Assembly: GCF_004402535.1 (NCBI RefSeq)
Contig: NZ_SOEY01000006.1
Location: 310,001-374,000, forward strand
Reading direction: 5' to 3'
Source of the DNA: Cryobacterium glaciale
Lineage (GTDB): Bacteria > Actinomycetota > Actinomycetes > Actinomycetales > Microbacteriaceae
DNA: 64,000 nt
Part shown: positions 1-8,954 of the stretch, in pieces
How the letters are laid out: each line of letters opens with the position of its first letter
Position numbering within the stretch: the stretch's first letter is position 1
Notes under the pieces: generated by a model
Seen by the model: the letters and a program-made list of their open reading frames with translations, nothing else
Databases searched by the model: none
What the model was told of the DNA's origin: nothing
Program-made: the position numbers and the translations under genes

Positions 1-1
1 G

Positions 2-1522
2 GCGGCTCTGGCCGCGCCGACACTGGCGCGCCGGCTCGGCTGCCGCAGCGGCGTGGATCTGATCTGTACCCTGGCCCGGCTTTCCCCCGCCGAGGTGCGC
101 CAGCGTGCCGCGCTCGGCGAGAAAGCTGGCGAGCGGATGCTGCTCGGCCGGCCCCTCACCCCCACCTACCCCGTTCTCGGCGACGCCCTGCAGGGCGGAG
201 CAGTCGGGGTGGAGCAGGCCCGCGTGATCGTGAAGGTACTCGACGGCCTGCGCTCCTCCGTGCTGATCGAGGACCTCGACCGGGTCGAACGCTCCCTGGT
301 CGCGAGCGGCTCCGGCGCGATCACCCCCGAAACCGAGGGCCTTCCCGGCGCTGGCATCGCCTTCGCGCCGGAGTTGCTGCGGCAGCAGGGCATTCAGTGG
401 CAGGCACGCCTCGCCCCCGACGGATCCGCGCCCGGCGAAACCTCCGCGGAACGGCGCAGCTGGCTCACCTTCGGCGGCCTGAGCAACGGCGGCTACAGCC
501 TCAACGGCTGGTTCACCACCCTCGACCGCGCCATCATCGGCAACGTCTTCGACGCCTACCTCTCCGCCGCGGCGGCCAACCCCGTCCCCGGCGCCAGCAC
601 TCCCGGCACCACCCCGGCTCCCGCCAGCACCACCCCGGTATCCGGCACCAGCGGCACCGCTCCGCGGGCCACGGTCGAATTTCGCGAAACTGAGCCCACC
701 AACGCCGAGATCGACGAGGGCAACGGGGGCGACGACGGCGACGAGCGGAACGACGTCTCCGCCAACGACAACCAGGAGACGGCAGCCAGCGAGAACGCGG
801 TCGAGATCGAGAATGAGGCTGAGGCTGAGGCTGAGGCTGAGGCTGAGGCTGAGGCTGAGGCTGAGGCTGACAGTATCAATCAGCCAGACACGCTCAGCAC
901 CTGCCCGCAGCAGCCCGATGACACCCGGTCGATTAGCGAGAAACGAGCCGGCATCCTCCGCGCCGTTTTCGAAGCCGCAGCCCGACAGCCGGGCACCCCC
1001 ACGATGGGTGGCGCCGCACCGACGGTGCTCGTGCACATCAACATCAACGACCTCCTCGCCGGGCGCGGAGCCGGCTGGATCGACGGCACCGACGGACCCC
1101 TCACCACCCAACAAGTCGACGAACTCATCTGCGCCGGCGGCTACCAACCCATCCTCTTCGGCCACACCGGCAAAATCCTCAACCTCGGCACCACCAGCCG
1201 GTTCTTCACCGCGAGTCAACGCCGGGCCCTCGCCGCCCGCGACGGCGGCTGCGTCATCCCCGGCTGCACCGTGCCACCCCACTACACCCAGGCCCACCAC
1301 GTCATCCCCTGGCACAAAGGCGGCCCCACCGACATCGGCAACGCCGTACTCCTCTGCAACGCCGGCCACGCCAGCATCGACACCTCCGGCTGGGACATCG
1401 ACATGAGAGACGGCCGCCCCTGGATCCGCGGACCCCTCCTCTACGACCCCACCCAAACCTGGCGCCCCGCCAGCCACAACCGCGCCGCCACCCCCACCGA
1501 ACAACCCAACTGGGACAAATAG
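2..1522 (+). CDS. DUF222/HNH endonuclease domain protein (5' end outside window)
   Basis: The frame is open to the left edge, so the true start lies upstream and the GTG at 53 is an internal Val codon. The C-terminus carries an HNH nuclease module at about nt 1250-1390: C-x4-C (CVIPGC), the AHHVIPWHKGG core, then GNAVLLC. The last part reads CNAGH, not the usual C-x2-HH, so one metal or catalytic position is altered. The N-terminal half resembles the DUF222 (13E12-type) region that accompanies HNH in actinobacteria. The two parts are joined by a Pro/Thr/Ser-rich and then very acidic linker with nine Glu-Ala units. These proteins occur as many paralogues in Microbacteriaceae and are often linked to mobile DNA, but their role is unknown. 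Family call is firm; activity is inferred. Confidence 0.88.
   Translation, partial: AALAAPTLARRLGCRSGVDLICTLARLSPAEVRQRAALGEKAGERMLLGRPLTPTYPVLGDALQGGAVGVEQARVIVKVLDGLRSSVLIEDLDRVERSLVASGSGAITPETEGLPGAGIAFAPELLRQQGIQWQARLAPDGSAPGETSAERRSWLTFGGLSNGGYSLNGWFTTLDRAIIGNVFDAYLSAAAANPVPGASTPGTTPAPASTTPVSGTSGTAPRATVEFRETEPTNAEIDEGNGGDDGDERNDVSANDNQETAASENAVEIENEAEAEAEAEAEAEAEAEADSINQPDTLSTCPQQPDDTRSISEKRAGILRAVFEAAARQPGTPTMGGAAPTVLVHININDLLAGRGAGWIDGTDGPLTTQQVDELICAGGYQPILFGHTGKILNLGTTSRFFTASQRRALAARDGGCVIPGCTVPPHYTQAHHVIPWHKGGPTDIGNAVLLCNAGHASIDTSGWDIDMRDGRPWIRGPLLYDPTQTWRPASHNRAATPTEQPNWDK
815..868 (+). repeat. (GAGGCT)9 hexanucleotide microsatellite
   Basis: Nine perfect tandem copies of GAGGCT, in frame, encode nine Glu-Ala pairs in the linker of the HNH protein. 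Unit changes keep frame, so copy number could vary without inactivating the gene. Confidence 0.97.
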
Positions 1523-1536
1523 GCCCACGCAGCGCA

Positions 1537-1570
<34 letters not shown>

Positions 1571-1603
1571 GGAATTATCTCGGACTGCCTGGGACTGCCT
1601 GTA

Positions 1604-1660
1604 AAACGGTATTTCCCGCCTGACGGGGGCTGTCTCGCAAACGGTGTTTCCGGCCTGACG
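1604..1660. repeat. Pair of 22-bp imperfect direct repeats
   Basis: Positions 1604-1625 and 1639-1660 match at 20 of 22 bases, with a 35-bp period; both begin AAACGGT and end CCTGACG. They could be binding sites or remnants of a larger repeat element. Confidence 0.85.
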
Positions 1661-1694
1661 CGCTGGACGAGGGTCTGGCGGGAAAGGTACCGTA

Positions 1695-1799
1695 GTGACG
1701 ACACTGGATGCCGTGACGAAGAAGACGAGATCTCAGCCCACCCCTGAGGCCCGTGGCGCCGACTCGGCGCGGTCGCAGCTCATCTGGTCGGTGCTGTGA
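1695..1799 (+). CDS. Possible 34-residue small ORF
   Basis: A GTG-started reading frame of 34 codons follows an AAAGG Shine-Dalgarno-like sequence at a 7-nt spacing and ends at TGA. It begins MTTLDAVTKK and has no recognisable domain. It could be a small protein, a leader peptide for the DUF4287 gene, or the remnant of a longer gene. Confidence is low because nothing beyond the start signal supports it. Confidence 0.2.
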   Translation: MTTLDAVTKKTRSQPTPEARGADSARSQLIWSVL

Positions 1800-1835
1800 T
1801 CAGTTCAGCGGCCACACGTTAATTTAGGAGATTCC

Positions 1836-2126
1836 ATGTCCTTTCAGGCCTATCTCACCGCGATTGAAGAGAAGACCGGTCTGACGCCGCGTGCGCTCGT
1901 CGTGCTGGCGCACGAGCGCGGTTTCAATGACCCCGCGACGAAGGCCGGCGCCATCGTCGACTGGCTCAAGGCCGACTACGGCCTCGGCCGCGGGCACGCG
2001 ATGGCCCTCGTCTACGTGATCAAAAACGGCACGACGATCAGCGAGAAGCACGTCGGAACCGACGGTGTGCACCGGGACGAGTCCGTCGAGCTGTGGCTCG
2101 ACGGCAAAAACTCCCGCCCGGTCTGA
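1836..2126 (+). CDS. DUF4287 domain-containing protein
   Basis: A 96-residue protein starting MSFQAYLTAIEEKTG, with the helical fold and KAGAIVDWLKADYGLGRGHAMAL core typical of DUF4287. The function of the family is unknown. The start is fixed by TAGGAG ending four bases before ATG. The C-terminal third is more polar and may be disordered. The gene appears monocistronic, because the next gene has its own promoter-like element. Confidence 0.85.
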   Translation: MSFQAYLTAIEEKTGLTPRALVVLAHERGFNDPATKAGAIVDWLKADYGLGRGHAMALVYVIKNGTTISEKHVGTDGVHRDESVELWLDGKNSRPV

Positions 2127-2152
2127 AGCTCGGCGACCGGGTGGGAAGGGCT

Positions 2153-2158
2153 TAGCGT
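2153..2158 (+). promoter_or_regulatory. Leaderless -10 element for the APH-fold gene
   Basis: TAGCGT lies 6 nt before the ATG at 2165, the spacing expected if transcription starts on the start codon. GGAAG between them could alternatively act as a weak ribosome site on a longer mRNA. Confidence 0.5.
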
Positions 2159-2164
2159 GGAAGT

Positions 2165-3022
2165 ATGAGTTCCGTCACCCCGTCTCCCGTCGCCCTGGTA
2201 TGGGCTGCCCGAGAACTCGGCGTCAGCGAGCTGCACTGGGTGCGCACTCTGCCTGGCGGCACCCACGCCACAACGACCGTCGTCGGCGCAAGCGACGGAA
2301 CCGAGTTCGTGCTGCGGCAGTTTCCGCCCGGCGACGACGCCGTGCGCCGCGAGATTCGCGTTCTCGCCGGGCTGGACGACCTGGGCGTGCTGGCTCCGAA
2401 GCTGCTGGCCGCCGACCCGGACGGCACAGTGCACCCTAACGACACAGGGAACGGATGCCCGCTCATCGTCACGACGCTGCTGCCGGGTCAGGCCTCGATC
2501 ACCCCCACAGACCCGCAGGACTTCGCGCGGCAACTCGGGCAGACGCTCGCGTGCATCCACTCTCTCGTCGTTGATCCTGTGCTCCCCGATCTGTTCACCG
2601 AACCCGCGATTGATTCACCGCTGCATTCCGTGTGGCGCGAGCTCAACGACGAACCGCGCGTGCTCACCCACAATGACTTCTGGTCGGGCAATACGGTTTG
2701 GCAACGCGGCAATCTCACCGGGATCGTTGATTGGTCAGGGGCCGGGCTGGCGCCGCGCGGCTACGACCTGGCCTGGTGCCGCCAGGACCTCGTGTTTCTC
2801 TATAACGTAACGGTCGCCGAGGAGTTCACCCGCTCCTACAACGAGGCCTTCGGCTCCCCCACTCCCGATGTCGCCCGCTGGGACTACTTCGCCGCCCTGA
2901 AGGCCTACCCCCGGGTCGAAACCTGGGCGCCCAATTACACGGAGCTCGGCCGGGCCGACCTAGATGGCGCCGGGCTGCGCCGCCGCCTGACCGAATGGAT
3001 GGCCACCCTTCCCGGTCATTAG
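2165..3022 (+). CDS. Aminoglycoside phosphotransferase-fold kinase
   Basis: 285 residues with the APH/choline-kinase fold. The catalytic-loop motif HNDFWSGN gives H169, D171 and N176 (family form HxDxxxxN), and IVDW gives the metal-binding aspartate D189. The N-terminal lobe has the expected strands, with FVLRQF likely carrying the nucleotide-contact region; its residue is Arg where many members have Lys. The substrate cannot be told from sequence: the family phosphorylates aminoglycosides, macrolides, sugars and small alcohols. No neighbour suggests antibiotic resistance, so a metabolic small-molecule kinase is as likely. The mRNA may be leaderless. Confidence 0.85.
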   Translation: MSSVTPSPVALVWAARELGVSELHWVRTLPGGTHATTTVVGASDGTEFVLRQFPPGDDAVRREIRVLAGLDDLGVLAPKLLAADPDGTVHPNDTGNGCPLIVTTLLPGQASITPTDPQDFARQLGQTLACIHSLVVDPVLPDLFTEPAIDSPLHSVWRELNDEPRVLTHNDFWSGNTVWQRGNLTGIVDWSGAGLAPRGYDLAWCRQDLVFLYNVTVAEEFTRSYNEAFGSPTPDVARWDYFAALKAYPRVETWAPNYTELGRADLDGAGLRRRLTEWMATLPGH

Positions 3023-3089
3023 AAGGGATTCCCGGTAAACAGACGCAGAGCCCCACCGAAGTGGAGCCCTGAGTCGAACGAACTATGGG

Positions 3090-3650
3090 TTACGCGTTGA
3101 GCGCGGCCTGCAGTTCGAGCGTGATGGTGACCTTGTCGCCGAGCAGCATGCCGCCGGTTTCGAGGGCGGCGTTGTAGGTGAGGCCGAAGTCTTCGCGGTT
3201 GACCTCGGTCTTGGCCGTGGCACCGAACTTGTAGTTGCCGTAGGGGTCTCCGCCGAAGCCGCCGAATTCGAATTCGAAGGTGGCCGGCTTGGTGACGCCC
3301 TTGATGGTGATGTTGCCGTCGACGAGGTACTCGCCCTTGACTTCACGCACACCGGTCGACGCGAAGTCGATGGTGGGGTAGGTCTCGGCGTCGAAGAAGT
3401 CTCCGGTGCGCAGGTGTCCGTCGCGGTTGGGCTCGTTGGTGTTGATCGAGACGACCTTGGCGGAGGCGGTGACGCTCGTCTCGAGCGGGTTCTCGCCGGT
3501 CACGAAGGTGGCGTCGAAGTCCTCGAAGGTGCCCTTGACCTTGCTGATGACGATGTGGCGAATGCTGAAGCTCACCGAGCTGTGGGTCTTGTCGATGGTC
3601 CAGGTTCCGGCCTTGTAGCCCGGGATGCTCGTTGCGGTGGTCTCGCTCAT
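3090..3650 (-). CDS. YceI family lipid-binding-like protein
   Basis: 186 residues from the ATG at 3650, which is preceded by GAGGAG; the longer reading frame upstream of it is not credible coding sequence. It has the YceI pattern: WTIDKTHSSVSFSIRH near the start, TASAKVVSINTNEPNRDGHL, and FDAETYPTIDFAST. YceI proteins form a lipocalin-like barrel that binds isoprenoid or lipid chains and appear in stress responses. No signal peptide is evident, so this copy is probably cytoplasmic, as in many actinobacteria. It is transcribed divergently from the MpaB-like gene. Confidence 0.93.
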   Translation of the reverse strand: MSETTATSIPGYKAGTWTIDKTHSSVSFSIRHIVISKVKGTFEDFDATFVTGENPLETSVTASAKVVSINTNEPNRDGHLRTGDFFDAETYPTIDFASTGVREVKGEYLVDGNITIKGVTKPATFEFEFGGFGGDPYGNYKFGATAKTEVNREDFGLTYNAALETGGMLLGDKVTITLELQAALNA

Positions 3651-3797
3651 AGAAGTTCTCCTCAAGTGTGTGGGCCCAGGAATTGTCGCCCTCGGATACA
3701 TGCAAGCGCATAGAAGACGGTGGTATTCCCGAAAAGACAAAAATTCACGCAGCCCTGTTCGGGCGTTAAGCCGGGGCCCAGACTCAGCCCGACCGAT

Positions 3798-3803
3798 TAG
3801 GCT
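3798..3803 (+). promoter_or_regulatory. Candidate -10 element upstream of the MpaB-like gene
   Basis: TAGGCT lies 41 nt before the GTG start at 3845, in the divergent YceI/MpaB spacer. The implied transcript has a leader long enough for the good GGGAGGT ribosome site. No clear -35 is seen. Confidence 0.35.
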
Positions 3804-3844
3804 CACACTGTCACGGGGTTCTGCATGTTTATTGGGAGGTAACT

Positions 3845-4645
3845 GTGAGCGCATTTAGTTCGCGTAAACGGATGCAGGGCGTCGCCGGTGAGGGGATCCT
3901 GATCGCGGCCGGAGGTCGCGCCATCCTGCTGCAGCTGGCAAACCCGGCGATCGGACACGGTGTCGCCGATCACAGCCATTTCGCCGCCAGGCCGCTCGAC
4001 CGGCTGAACGGCACGCTCAGCTACGTCTATGCGATCGTGTTCGGTGACGCCGACCTGGCCGCTGCGATGACCGCGCGCGTCAACCAGGCGCACGGTCCGG
4101 TGCATTCCGCCGACACCACTCCCCCGTACGACGCCTTCACCCCGGCACTGCAGCTGTGGGTCGCCGCGACGCTGTACGAGTCCGCCACCGACCTGCACCG
4201 CCGGCTGTACGGCCCCCTCGACGACGAAACGGCCGATGCGGTCTATCGCGAGTACTCCCGCCTGGGTACGTCACTGCAGGTGCCGCCGCAACTCTGGCCG
4301 GCCGACCGCAGCGCCTTTCGCCGCTATTGGAACGAACAGCTCGCGTCTCTCACAACGGATGCCGCCACCCGCGCCGTCGCGCACGACCTGCTGCACTCGC
4401 GGACTGCGCCGCTCTGGTATCGCGCCGCCCTGCCCCTGGCCCGCCTGATCACGGCCGGCCTCCTGCCCCCACACGTACGGGCGCTGTTCGACCTGCCCTG
4501 GTCAGCGCGGCACCAGCGACGCTTCGATCGAGTGCTGGGCGGCATCCGCTTGATTTATCCGCGCCTGCCCCGCCTGGTGCGGCACTGGCCGAAGAATCAC
4601 TACCTGCGCGCCCTGCACGCTTCGGTGCCCGCGCCGGTAGTGTGA
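3845..4645 (+). CDS. MpaB-like oxygenase family protein (DUF2236)
   Basis: 266 residues starting at a GTG preceded by GGGAGGTAACT. The sequence has DUF2236/MpaB features: an N-terminal GEGILIAAGGRAILLQLANP segment, a HSHFAARPLDRL stretch carrying a conserved His, and a central WVAATLYESATDLH region. Members related to rubber oxygenase Lcp and mycophenolic acid enzyme MpaB bind haem or act on hydrophobic substrates, but most bacterial copies are uncharacterised. It is followed closely by the Lrp-type regulator, with only a 7-bp gap. Confidence 0.85.
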   Translation: MSAFSSRKRMQGVAGEGILIAAGGRAILLQLANPAIGHGVADHSHFAARPLDRLNGTLSYVYAIVFGDADLAAAMTARVNQAHGPVHSADTTPPYDAFTPALQLWVAATLYESATDLHRRLYGPLDDETADAVYREYSRLGTSLQVPPQLWPADRSAFRRYWNEQLASLTTDAATRAVAHDLLHSRTAPLWYRAALPLARLITAGLLPPHVRALFDLPWSARHQRRFDRVLGGIRLIYPRLPRLVRHWPKNHYLRALHASVPAPVV

Positions 4646-4652
4646 GAGTCCA

Positions 4653-5141
4653 ATGACGCAGCCGCAGCCTTCCCACCCCGGACTCGACAACACGGATCGC
4701 CAGATCATCGCCGAGCTCAGCCGCGACGGGCGGCTTTCGATGCGTCAACTCGCCCTGCTGGTGCACATCTCCCGCACTGCAGCCCACACCCGCGTGCAGA
4801 AACTGATCAGCCACGGCGTGATCACGGGCTTCGGCGCCCAAACCGACCGCACGGCGCTGGGACTCAACGTGTCGGCGCTCGTCGTCGTGAAGATTGGCGA
4901 TGTGGCCTGGGGCGAGATCGCCGCCCAGCTGGCCCGTCTGCCCTTTGTCGAGAAGGCGCAGGCCGTGAGCGGGGACATCGACATCATCCTCACGGTGAGT
5001 GCTCCCGACCATGAGCAGCTCAGCCAGGCAATTCTGCGCGATATCCACACCATGCCGGGAGTGATCTCCACCCGCTCGCACCTGATTCTCGACGAGATCA
5101 TCGGCCATGCGCCCGGCGCCACTCCGGACGCCTGGCACTGA
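4653..5141 (+). CDS. Lrp/AsnC family transcriptional regulator (BkdR-like)
   Basis: 162 residues. Residues about 10-60 form the AsnC-type winged HTH (LDNTDRQIIAELSRDGRLSM, then HISRTAAHTRVQKL). The C-terminal half is the ligand-binding RAM domain (VEKAQAVSGDIDIILTV). Lrp-type regulators placed next to branched-chain 2-oxoacid dehydrogenase genes usually sense branched-chain amino acids, as BkdR does, so control of the adjacent operon is the natural inference. A TAGTGT hexamer at 4638-4643, overlapping the end of the upstream gene, might give it a private promoter. Confidence 0.92.
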   Translation: MTQPQPSHPGLDNTDRQIIAELSRDGRLSMRQLALLVHISRTAAHTRVQKLISHGVITGFGAQTDRTALGLNVSALVVVKIGDVAWGEIAAQLARLPFVEKAQAVSGDIDIILTVSAPDHEQLSQAILRDIHTMPGVISTRSHLILDEIIGHAPGATPDAWH

Positions 5142-5251
5142 TTCACGTTTTCTGAGTGCCGTTCGGCCGCCGTCTGGCATCTGGTCGGCCAATCGTTCAC
5201 ATCTGAGAAAAGGCGCAGCGCGCCGCCCGAAAAAGGGCGCACCATTGGCTC

Positions 5252-6424
5252 ATGAGCCTCAATGTCGAGAGCACGCCACTGACGGCGGTGCTGGCACCCC
5301 CACCCCTTCGTTTGATCGACGACACCGGTCACGCGGTTGCCGAAAGCGAGAGCGGCGGCTTCGCCCTGCCGGCCGTGGACACGCTCCTCGGTCTGTACCG
5401 CCAGATGGTGATCGCCCGCCGGTTCGACGTGCAGGTGACCGCCCTCACCCGGCAGGGCCGCCTGGCCACCTACCCCTCCGCCCTCGGCCAGGAAGCCTGC
5501 GAGATCGCCGCCGTGGCCGCGCTCGCCCCGCAGGACTGGCTGTTTCCGACCTACCGCGACAGCATCGCGCTGCTCACCCGGGGCGTCGAGCCGAAGGATA
5601 TCCTCGCCTCGTTCCGCGGCGACTGGCACAGTGGCTATGACTATCCCCGGCACCGGATCGCCCCGCAGGCCACGCCGCTCGCCACCCAGGCGTTGCACGC
5701 CGTGGGCCTGGCTACCGCCTCGAAGCTGAAACGTGACGACACCGTGGCCCTCACCCTGCTCGGCGACGGTGCCACGAGCGAGGGCGACGCCCACGAGGCG
5801 TTCAACTTCGCCGCCGTCTGGCAGGCTCCCGTGGTCTTCGTCGTGCAGAACAACCAGTTCGCGATCAGCGTGCCGCTCGACAAGCAGATGGCCTGCCGCA
5901 CCATCGCCGACAAGGCGATCGGATACGGCATGCCCGGCTACTACGTCGACGGCAACGACGTCGCCGCCATGTACGCCGTCATCTCCGCAGCCATGGACCG
6001 TGCCAGAAGCGGCGGCGGCCCCACCCTGATCGAAGGCCTCACCTACCGCATCGAAGCCCACACCAATTCGGATGACCCCACCCGCTACCGCAAGACCGCC
6101 GACGTCGACCTGTGGCGCAGCCGCGACCCGATCGAGCGCCTGGAGAAATATCTTCGAGCGCAGGGCGCCCTCTCGGACCAGCTGCGCGATTCCATCGCGG
6201 CCGCGGCCGAGGAACTCGCCGCGACCACCCGAGACTGCATGACCGAGCAGGCGGTCGTCGATCCGCTCGAACTGTTCGAGCACGTCTACTCCACCCCCCG
6301 GGCCGCCCTGGCCGAGCAGCGCGCCTTCCTGGCGGCCGAACTCGACGGCGATGCCGCGGCATCCGCATCCGCTCCATTGAACGGCGCGATCAGCGGCACG
6401 AACAGCGAAGAGAGCACCCGATGA
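5252..6424 (+). CDS. bkdA: Branched-chain 2-oxoacid dehydrogenase E1 alpha subunit
   Basis: 390 residues. The thiamine-diphosphate motif GDGATSEGDAHEAFNFAAVW begins near residue 171 and ends in the paired Asn of QNNQFAIS. EAHTNSDDPTRYRK near residue 270 matches the phosphorylation-loop region of BCKDH E1 alpha. E1 alpha and beta decarboxylate the 2-oxo acids of Val, Leu and Ile and pass the acyl group to E2. A pyruvate specificity cannot be excluded, but separate alpha and beta subunits plus a neighbouring Lrp regulator favour BCKDH. Its stop overlaps the next start as ATGA. Confidence 0.9.
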   Translation: MSLNVESTPLTAVLAPPPLRLIDDTGHAVAESESGGFALPAVDTLLGLYRQMVIARRFDVQVTALTRQGRLATYPSALGQEACEIAAVAALAPQDWLFPTYRDSIALLTRGVEPKDILASFRGDWHSGYDYPRHRIAPQATPLATQALHAVGLATASKLKRDDTVALTLLGDGATSEGDAHEAFNFAAVWQAPVVFVVQNNQFAISVPLDKQMACRTIADKAIGYGMPGYYVDGNDVAAMYAVISAAMDRARSGGGPTLIEGLTYRIEAHTNSDDPTRYRKTADVDLWRSRDPIERLEKYLRAQGALSDQLRDSIAAAAEELAATTRDCMTEQAVVDPLELFEHVYSTPRAALAEQRAFLAAELDGDAAASASAPLNGAISGTNSEESTR

Positions 6425-7440
6425 GCCCGCAGCAGACCCTCGCGACCGATACGGCCGTGCGCGCGCCGGAAACTCTCACGATGGCCGCCGCCCTCAACGC
6501 TGCCATCCGCGATGCGATGGTCGACGACCCGACGGTCGTGCTGTTCGGCGAAGACGTCGGACCGCTCGGCGGGGTGTTCCGGGTCACCGACGGGCTCTAC
6601 GCCGAATTCGGCGAGACCCGGGTGAGTGACTCCCCGCTGGCCGAGGCCGGCATCGTCGGGACCGCGATCGGCATGGCCATGTACGGCCTGCGCCCGGTCG
6701 TGGAGATGCAGTTCGACGCGTTCAGCTACCCGGCATTCCAGCAGATCGTGTCGCACGTGGCGAAGATGCGCAACCGCACGCGCGGCAAGATCCCGCTGCC
6801 GATCGTCATTCGCATTCCCTACGCCGGCGACATCGGCGGGGTCGAGCACCACTCCGATTCCTCGGAGGCCTACTGGACGGCGACGCCCGGACTCACCGTG
6901 GTGAGCCCGTCGAACCCGGCCGACGCCTATTCGATGCTGCGCGAAGCCATCGCCAGTGACGACCCGGTCATCTTCATGGAACCGAAGAGCCGCTACTGGA
7001 GCAAGGCTTCGCTCGCCCTGCCGGTGCAGACCGAGCCTCTGAACCGCGCCGTCGTGCTGCGGGAAGGCACCGACGTCACGCTCATCGCCTACGGACCAAC
7101 CGTGAAGACCGCCCTCGCCACGGCCGAACAGGCCGACATCGAGGGGCTCTCGATCGAGGTCATCGACCTGCGTTCGCTCTCGCCGTTCGATGACGAGACG
7201 GTGGGGGCATCCGTTCGAAAGACCGGCCGGGCCGCCATCGTGCACGAGGCCGCGCAGTTCGGCGGCTACGGCGCCGAGGTCGCCGCCCGCCTGACCGAGC
7301 GCAACTTCTTCTACCTGGCCGCGCCTATTTTGCGCATCACCGGCTTCGACATTCCGTACCCGTCGCCCAAACTCGAGGAGTACTTCTTGCCGACCCCCGA
7401 CCGTATTCTCGCCGCACTCTCCACCTGGGAGTGGTCCTGA
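6421..7440 (+). CDS. bkdB: Branched-chain 2-oxoacid dehydrogenase E1 beta subunit
   Basis: 339 residues from the ATG at 6421 (ATGA overlap with E1 alpha). It shows the transketolase pyrimidine-binding domain (VVLFGEDVGPLGGVFRVTDG, then GTAIGMAMYGLRPVVEMQF) and a C-terminal transketolase domain with EVIDLRSLSPFDDETV. It forms the alpha2beta2 E1 component with its neighbour. Translational coupling with both flanking genes is expected from the overlaps. Confidence 0.93.
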   Translation: MSPQQTLATDTAVRAPETLTMAAALNAAIRDAMVDDPTVVLFGEDVGPLGGVFRVTDGLYAEFGETRVSDSPLAEAGIVGTAIGMAMYGLRPVVEMQFDAFSYPAFQQIVSHVAKMRNRTRGKIPLPIVIRIPYAGDIGGVEHHSDSSEAYWTATPGLTVVSPSNPADAYSMLREAIASDDPVIFMEPKSRYWSKASLALPVQTEPLNRAVVLREGTDVTLIAYGPTVKTALATAEQADIEGLSIEVIDLRSLSPFDDETVGASVRKTGRAAIVHEAAQFGGYGAEVAARLTERNFFYLAAPILRITGFDIPYPSPKLEEYFLPTPDRILAALSTWEWS

Positions 7441-8861
7441 TGAGCCGCGACTTTCTGCTGCCCGACCTCGGCGAGGGCTTGACCGAGGCCGAGATCGTGG
7501 CCTGGCTGGTCGCCCCAGGAGACACCATCGTCATCGACCAGGCCGTGGTCGAGGTCGAATCGGCGAAATCGATCGTGGAGCTGCCCTCGCCCTACGGCGG
7601 CGTCGTAACGAGCCTGTTCGGTGAGCCAGGGCAGGTCATCCACGCCGGGCAGGTGCTCTTAACGGTCACCGAAGCCGGGTCGGCCGGAACGCCCGACGAT
7701 GTGGACGTTCCGGTCGCCGCAGCCACTGCCGCTGCCCCGTCCGAAGGCTCCGGCGCCGTGCTGGTGGGTTACGGCACGACCGAGAGCACCCGGCCGCCGC
7801 GCAAGGTGGCCGCCGGACGCTTCGGCACCCCGCGGGCAGCGGATGCCCCGGCACTGCCCGCACCGACGGCATCGGTACCGGTGGCGCGCGCCGAGCGCCC
7901 CGCCGAGGTGGCGGCATCCGCTTCTACCGAAATCGATTCGTCCAGCACGGTCGACCCGATCCGCCGTTCCCCCGTCGTGTCTCCGATCGTGCGCCGACTG
8001 GCGCGCGAGAACGGGTTCGACGCGAGCACCCTGGCCGGCAGCGGCAGGGAAGGACTCGTGGTGCGCAGCGACGTCGAGGATCACATCCGCGACCTCAGCG
8101 CGCCGGCTGCGGCCCCGGCCCAGCCGACCACCACCACCACACCGGGTGCGCCGAGCGTCTCCGACCTGAGCGCCGACCTCCGCATCCCCATTTCGGGCCT
8201 GCGCAAGGTGGTCTCCCAGCGGCTGACCACGTCGCGGCGGGAGATTCCCGAAGCCACGATCTGGCTCGATGTCGACGCGACCGCGCTGTTCGCGGCCCGC
8301 GACCAACTGCTCACGGCGACCGGCGAACGGTTCAGCGTGACGGCGCTGATCGCGCGCTTCGTGGTGGCCGGCTTGCTCCGGTACCCGGTGCTCAACTCCT
8401 CGGTCGATACCGCGAGCCAGGAGATCCTGCAGCACGGGGCCGTCAACCTCGGCATTGCCGCGCAGACCTCGCGCGGATTGATGGTGCCCGTCATCCACGG
8501 CGCGCACACGATGAGCACGCGCCAGTTGCGCGATGCGCTCGCTGCCCTGGTGGCGCAGTCCCCCGATGGCACGTTCGCGCCGAGCGCGCTCACCGGCGGA
8601 ACCTTCACACTGAACAACTTCGGATCGCTCGGCGTCGACGGCTCAGCGGCGATCATCAACCACCCGGAGGCGGCGATCCTCGGAATCGGACGCATGATCG
8701 AGCGTCCCTGGGTGGTCGATCACGAACTCGCGGTGCGCACCGTCGTTGAACTATCGATGGTGTTCGATCATCGGGTCTGCGACGGCGGAACCGCTGCGGG
8801 TTTCCTCACCTATGTGGCCGGCTGCATCGAGAACCCGGTCAGCCTACTGGCCGACCTGTAA
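7440..8861 (+). CDS. bkdC: Dihydrolipoamide acyltransferase E2 component
   Basis: 473 residues from the ATG at 7440, overlapping the preceding TGA by one base. A single lipoyl domain carries the lipoylated Lys43 in VESAKSIVE. After an Ala/Pro-rich linker comes the E3-binding domain (SPIVRRLARENGFDASTLAGS, about residues 177-197). The catalytic domain ends with HRVCDGG, giving catalytic H444 and D448. It transfers the branched acyl group to CoA. No E3 (lipoamide dehydrogenase) gene lies in this window, so E3 must be encoded elsewhere. Confidence 0.94.
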   Translation: MSRDFLLPDLGEGLTEAEIVAWLVAPGDTIVIDQAVVEVESAKSIVELPSPYGGVVTSLFGEPGQVIHAGQVLLTVTEAGSAGTPDDVDVPVAAATAAAPSEGSGAVLVGYGTTESTRPPRKVAAGRFGTPRAADAPALPAPTASVPVARAERPAEVAASASTEIDSSSTVDPIRRSPVVSPIVRRLARENGFDASTLAGSGREGLVVRSDVEDHIRDLSAPAAAPAQPTTTTTPGAPSVSDLSADLRIPISGLRKVVSQRLTTSRREIPEATIWLDVDATALFAARDQLLTATGERFSVTALIARFVVAGLLRYPVLNSSVDTASQEILQHGAVNLGIAAQTSRGLMVPVIHGAHTMSTRQLRDALAALVAQSPDGTFAPSALTGGTFTLNNFGSLGVDGSAAIINHPEAAILGIGRMIERPWVVDHELAVRTVVELSMVFDHRVCDGGTAAGFLTYVAGCIENPVSLLADL

Positions 8862-8874
8862 GCCCGGACAGAAA

Positions 8875-8907
8875 AAACACCTTCGCACGGGGAATGCGAA
8901 GGTGTTT
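8875..8907 (-). terminator. Intrinsic terminator, best in minus orientation
   Basis: A 13-bp perfect stem (AAACACCTTCGCA at 8875-8887 with TGCGAAGGTGTTT at 8895-8907) and 7-nt loop. Read on the minus strand the stem runs into a T6 tract, ending the zinc-ribbon gene. On the plus strand it follows the E2 gene but lacks a T run. Confidence 0.85.
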
Positions 8908-8954
8908 CGGTCCTGGCCGGCGTCGGGGATGATCCGGGTGCTTCTGAGCTGCAG

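Noticed and set aside
813..1406. Frame beginning with an Arg-Leu repeat inside the HNH gene
   Set aside because: Out-of-frame reading of the GAGGCT microsatellite and the downstream nuclease domain.
2165..3022. Aminoglycoside resistance gene
   Set aside because: The APH fold is clear, but substrate residues cannot be read and there is no resistance context, so no drug-resistance call is made.
4745..6283. 512-codon minus-strand open frame across the Lrp and E1 alpha genes
   Set aside because: It spans two well-supported genes on the other strand and has no domain or ribosome site.
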